Source: Laguncularia racemosa (Eukaryota; Streptophyta; Magnoliopsida; Myrtales; Combretaceae). From it: a DNA stretch of 64,000 nucleotides. Under the pieces are notes generated by a model. That model was not told the origin of the DNA, searched no databases, and worked only from the letters and a program-made list of their open reading frames with translations. The number at the start of each line of letters is the position of its first letter. Positions within the stretch are counted from its first letter, which is position 1. Both the position numbers and the translations under genes were made by a program. Shown piece after piece: positions 63,085-64,000 of this stretch. The stretch is taken from NCBI GenBank assembly GCA_037954665.1, contig JBBMOL010000147.1:186001-250000 (forward strand), in the 5' to 3' direction.

Positions 63085-64000
63085 GAGCTAGATTGTCTTC
63101 TAGCTCTACGCTTTCTTACTTAGGCCATTTTTCTCATAATAATAATTATTTTATTTCCTATATATAGGTTGTAACTAATTGAGCTCCCTTATGGGAAGAC
63201 TCTCCATTTAAATCTGCTAAATGTTTTATTCTTTAGACTAAGATAGGCTAACTTTTGTTTTCTTTTTTTTTTTAGGGTCAATGCTACACAACTTTTGATT
63301 TGATAAATTCACAACTCAACAAATGATGAAAATCAAGAAAGTTCTTAGTGTCATTTTTCTTTATCTCTTTTCTTTTTCCTTGTGTGTACTTTCTTTGGGA
63401 AGACATTAGAGACAATGTCTTAGACAAGTGTGGAGAAAGGCTATAAAGATAGAAGCAATTAGGTTCTGATTTGTTTATGCTTCTTATGCACTTATTGATT
63501 AAATTTTCCACATTTATAAGTTTGCAATTAAGTTTTAATTTTAATTTTGAATTATTGAAAAGTGAGAATCTTGAAATTATACCTATTAAAATATAAAAGT
63601 AGCATTCTTATATACACATATATAAAAGTAGTGACTTTGTATGCCTTAAGCACCTCTTGTTGGGCTTTTTATGATAAAATCCAAGTGGGTAAGTCTACTT
63701 GCTATTTAATAGCCGAATTTAAAGTTACGAAGTAAATGGAAATCCGTAGTCTCAAGTGAATTGATTGTGTTTTTAAGTTAACTAGCTAGTTTATTTAATA
63801 TTTAATCATTTTAAGAGCTCTTTCAACTTTTTATAAAAAAGGACATGTGAAATTGTTTACTTGGTAATCCTTTTTTGAAACGGTCTCTTTAAAAATAAAT
63901 TAAGTGTATCAAATTATAAAAAAAAAAAAAGCCTTTGCTCTAATGAATTAATTTATCCAAGTTATTAGTATCTTTATTGAGTCCTTATGTGTTAAAGTAA
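63085..64000. other. 3' non-coding part of the Athila-type element
   Basis: Includes the GACAATGTCTTAGACAAGTGTGG phrase (about 63411-63433), common in the 3' region of this lineage before the 3' LTR. No LTR start matching 53169 is found, so the element should continue past the window. Confidence 0.4.

Larger units (their letters stand above)
53169..64000 (+). mobile_element. Athila-type Ty3/gypsy retrotransposon, degenerate, runs off the window
   Basis: The 5' LTR (53169-54617, TGATA...TATCA) is followed by AGTTTTTGGTACCATTACCGAAGA. This is a decayed form of the TTTTTGGCGCCGTTGCCGGGGA primer-binding region of this lineage. Next come gag (54771-55800), protease (about 56060-56730), reverse transcriptase and RNase H (57124-58290, with a second copy 58290-60560), integrase (about 60880-61980) and a long 3' non-pol region with an acidic ORF. 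The 3' LTR is not within the window. Every domain has stops or frameshifts. A 1.4-kb solo LTR is nested in it. Confidence 0.8.

Overview
This window is nuclear DNA of a flowering plant, most likely a eudicot. It is AT-rich and has intron-split genes with GT/AG borders. Three genes whose products match known plant families sit in a sea of decayed transposable elements. Nothing looks bacterial or organellar.

Three genes, all on the + strand, can be rebuilt exon by exon with phases that close exactly. (1) 16929-25188 is an NRT1/PTR-family transporter of the NPF3.1 type: 4 exons, 576 residues, with a 5.9-kb intron full of small elements. (2) 27817-29914 is an ACD11-like glycolipid-transfer-domain protein: 4 exons, 219 residues. 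It has two short upstream reading frames, one of which overlaps its start. (3) 43211-49824 is the plastid pyruvate dehydrogenase E2 subunit (LTA2 type): 6 exons, 483 residues, with a 4.0-kb last intron that carries a miniature LTR element.

The rest is mostly retroelement debris. 2439-11543 is a minus-strand Ty3/gypsy element of Tat type. Between its pol and its 3' LTR it carries a plus-strand (antisense) open frame that sits downstream of a tandem duplication containing two TATA-like boxes. 12148-15504 is a minus-strand element reduced to LTRs plus a protease remnant, with a solo LTR of the Tat-type family nested in one LTR. 30.5-35.2 kb is bounded by inverted hAT-like ends and holds a fold-back element, an LTR-like piece and about 1.2 kb of TA/CA-rich simple sequence. 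35.9-41.9 kb holds three LTR-like blocks. 53169 to beyond the window end is an Athila-type gypsy element. Its RT-RNaseH segment is present twice in tandem, and the second copy is split by a solo LTR with a clear GGTAC target duplication.

The three genes show no sign of working together. They act in anion transport, sphingolipid transfer with cell-death control, and plastid acetyl-CoA supply. All retroelement reading frames seen are broken by stops and frameshifts. Family names rest on recognising motifs by eye, without database searches.
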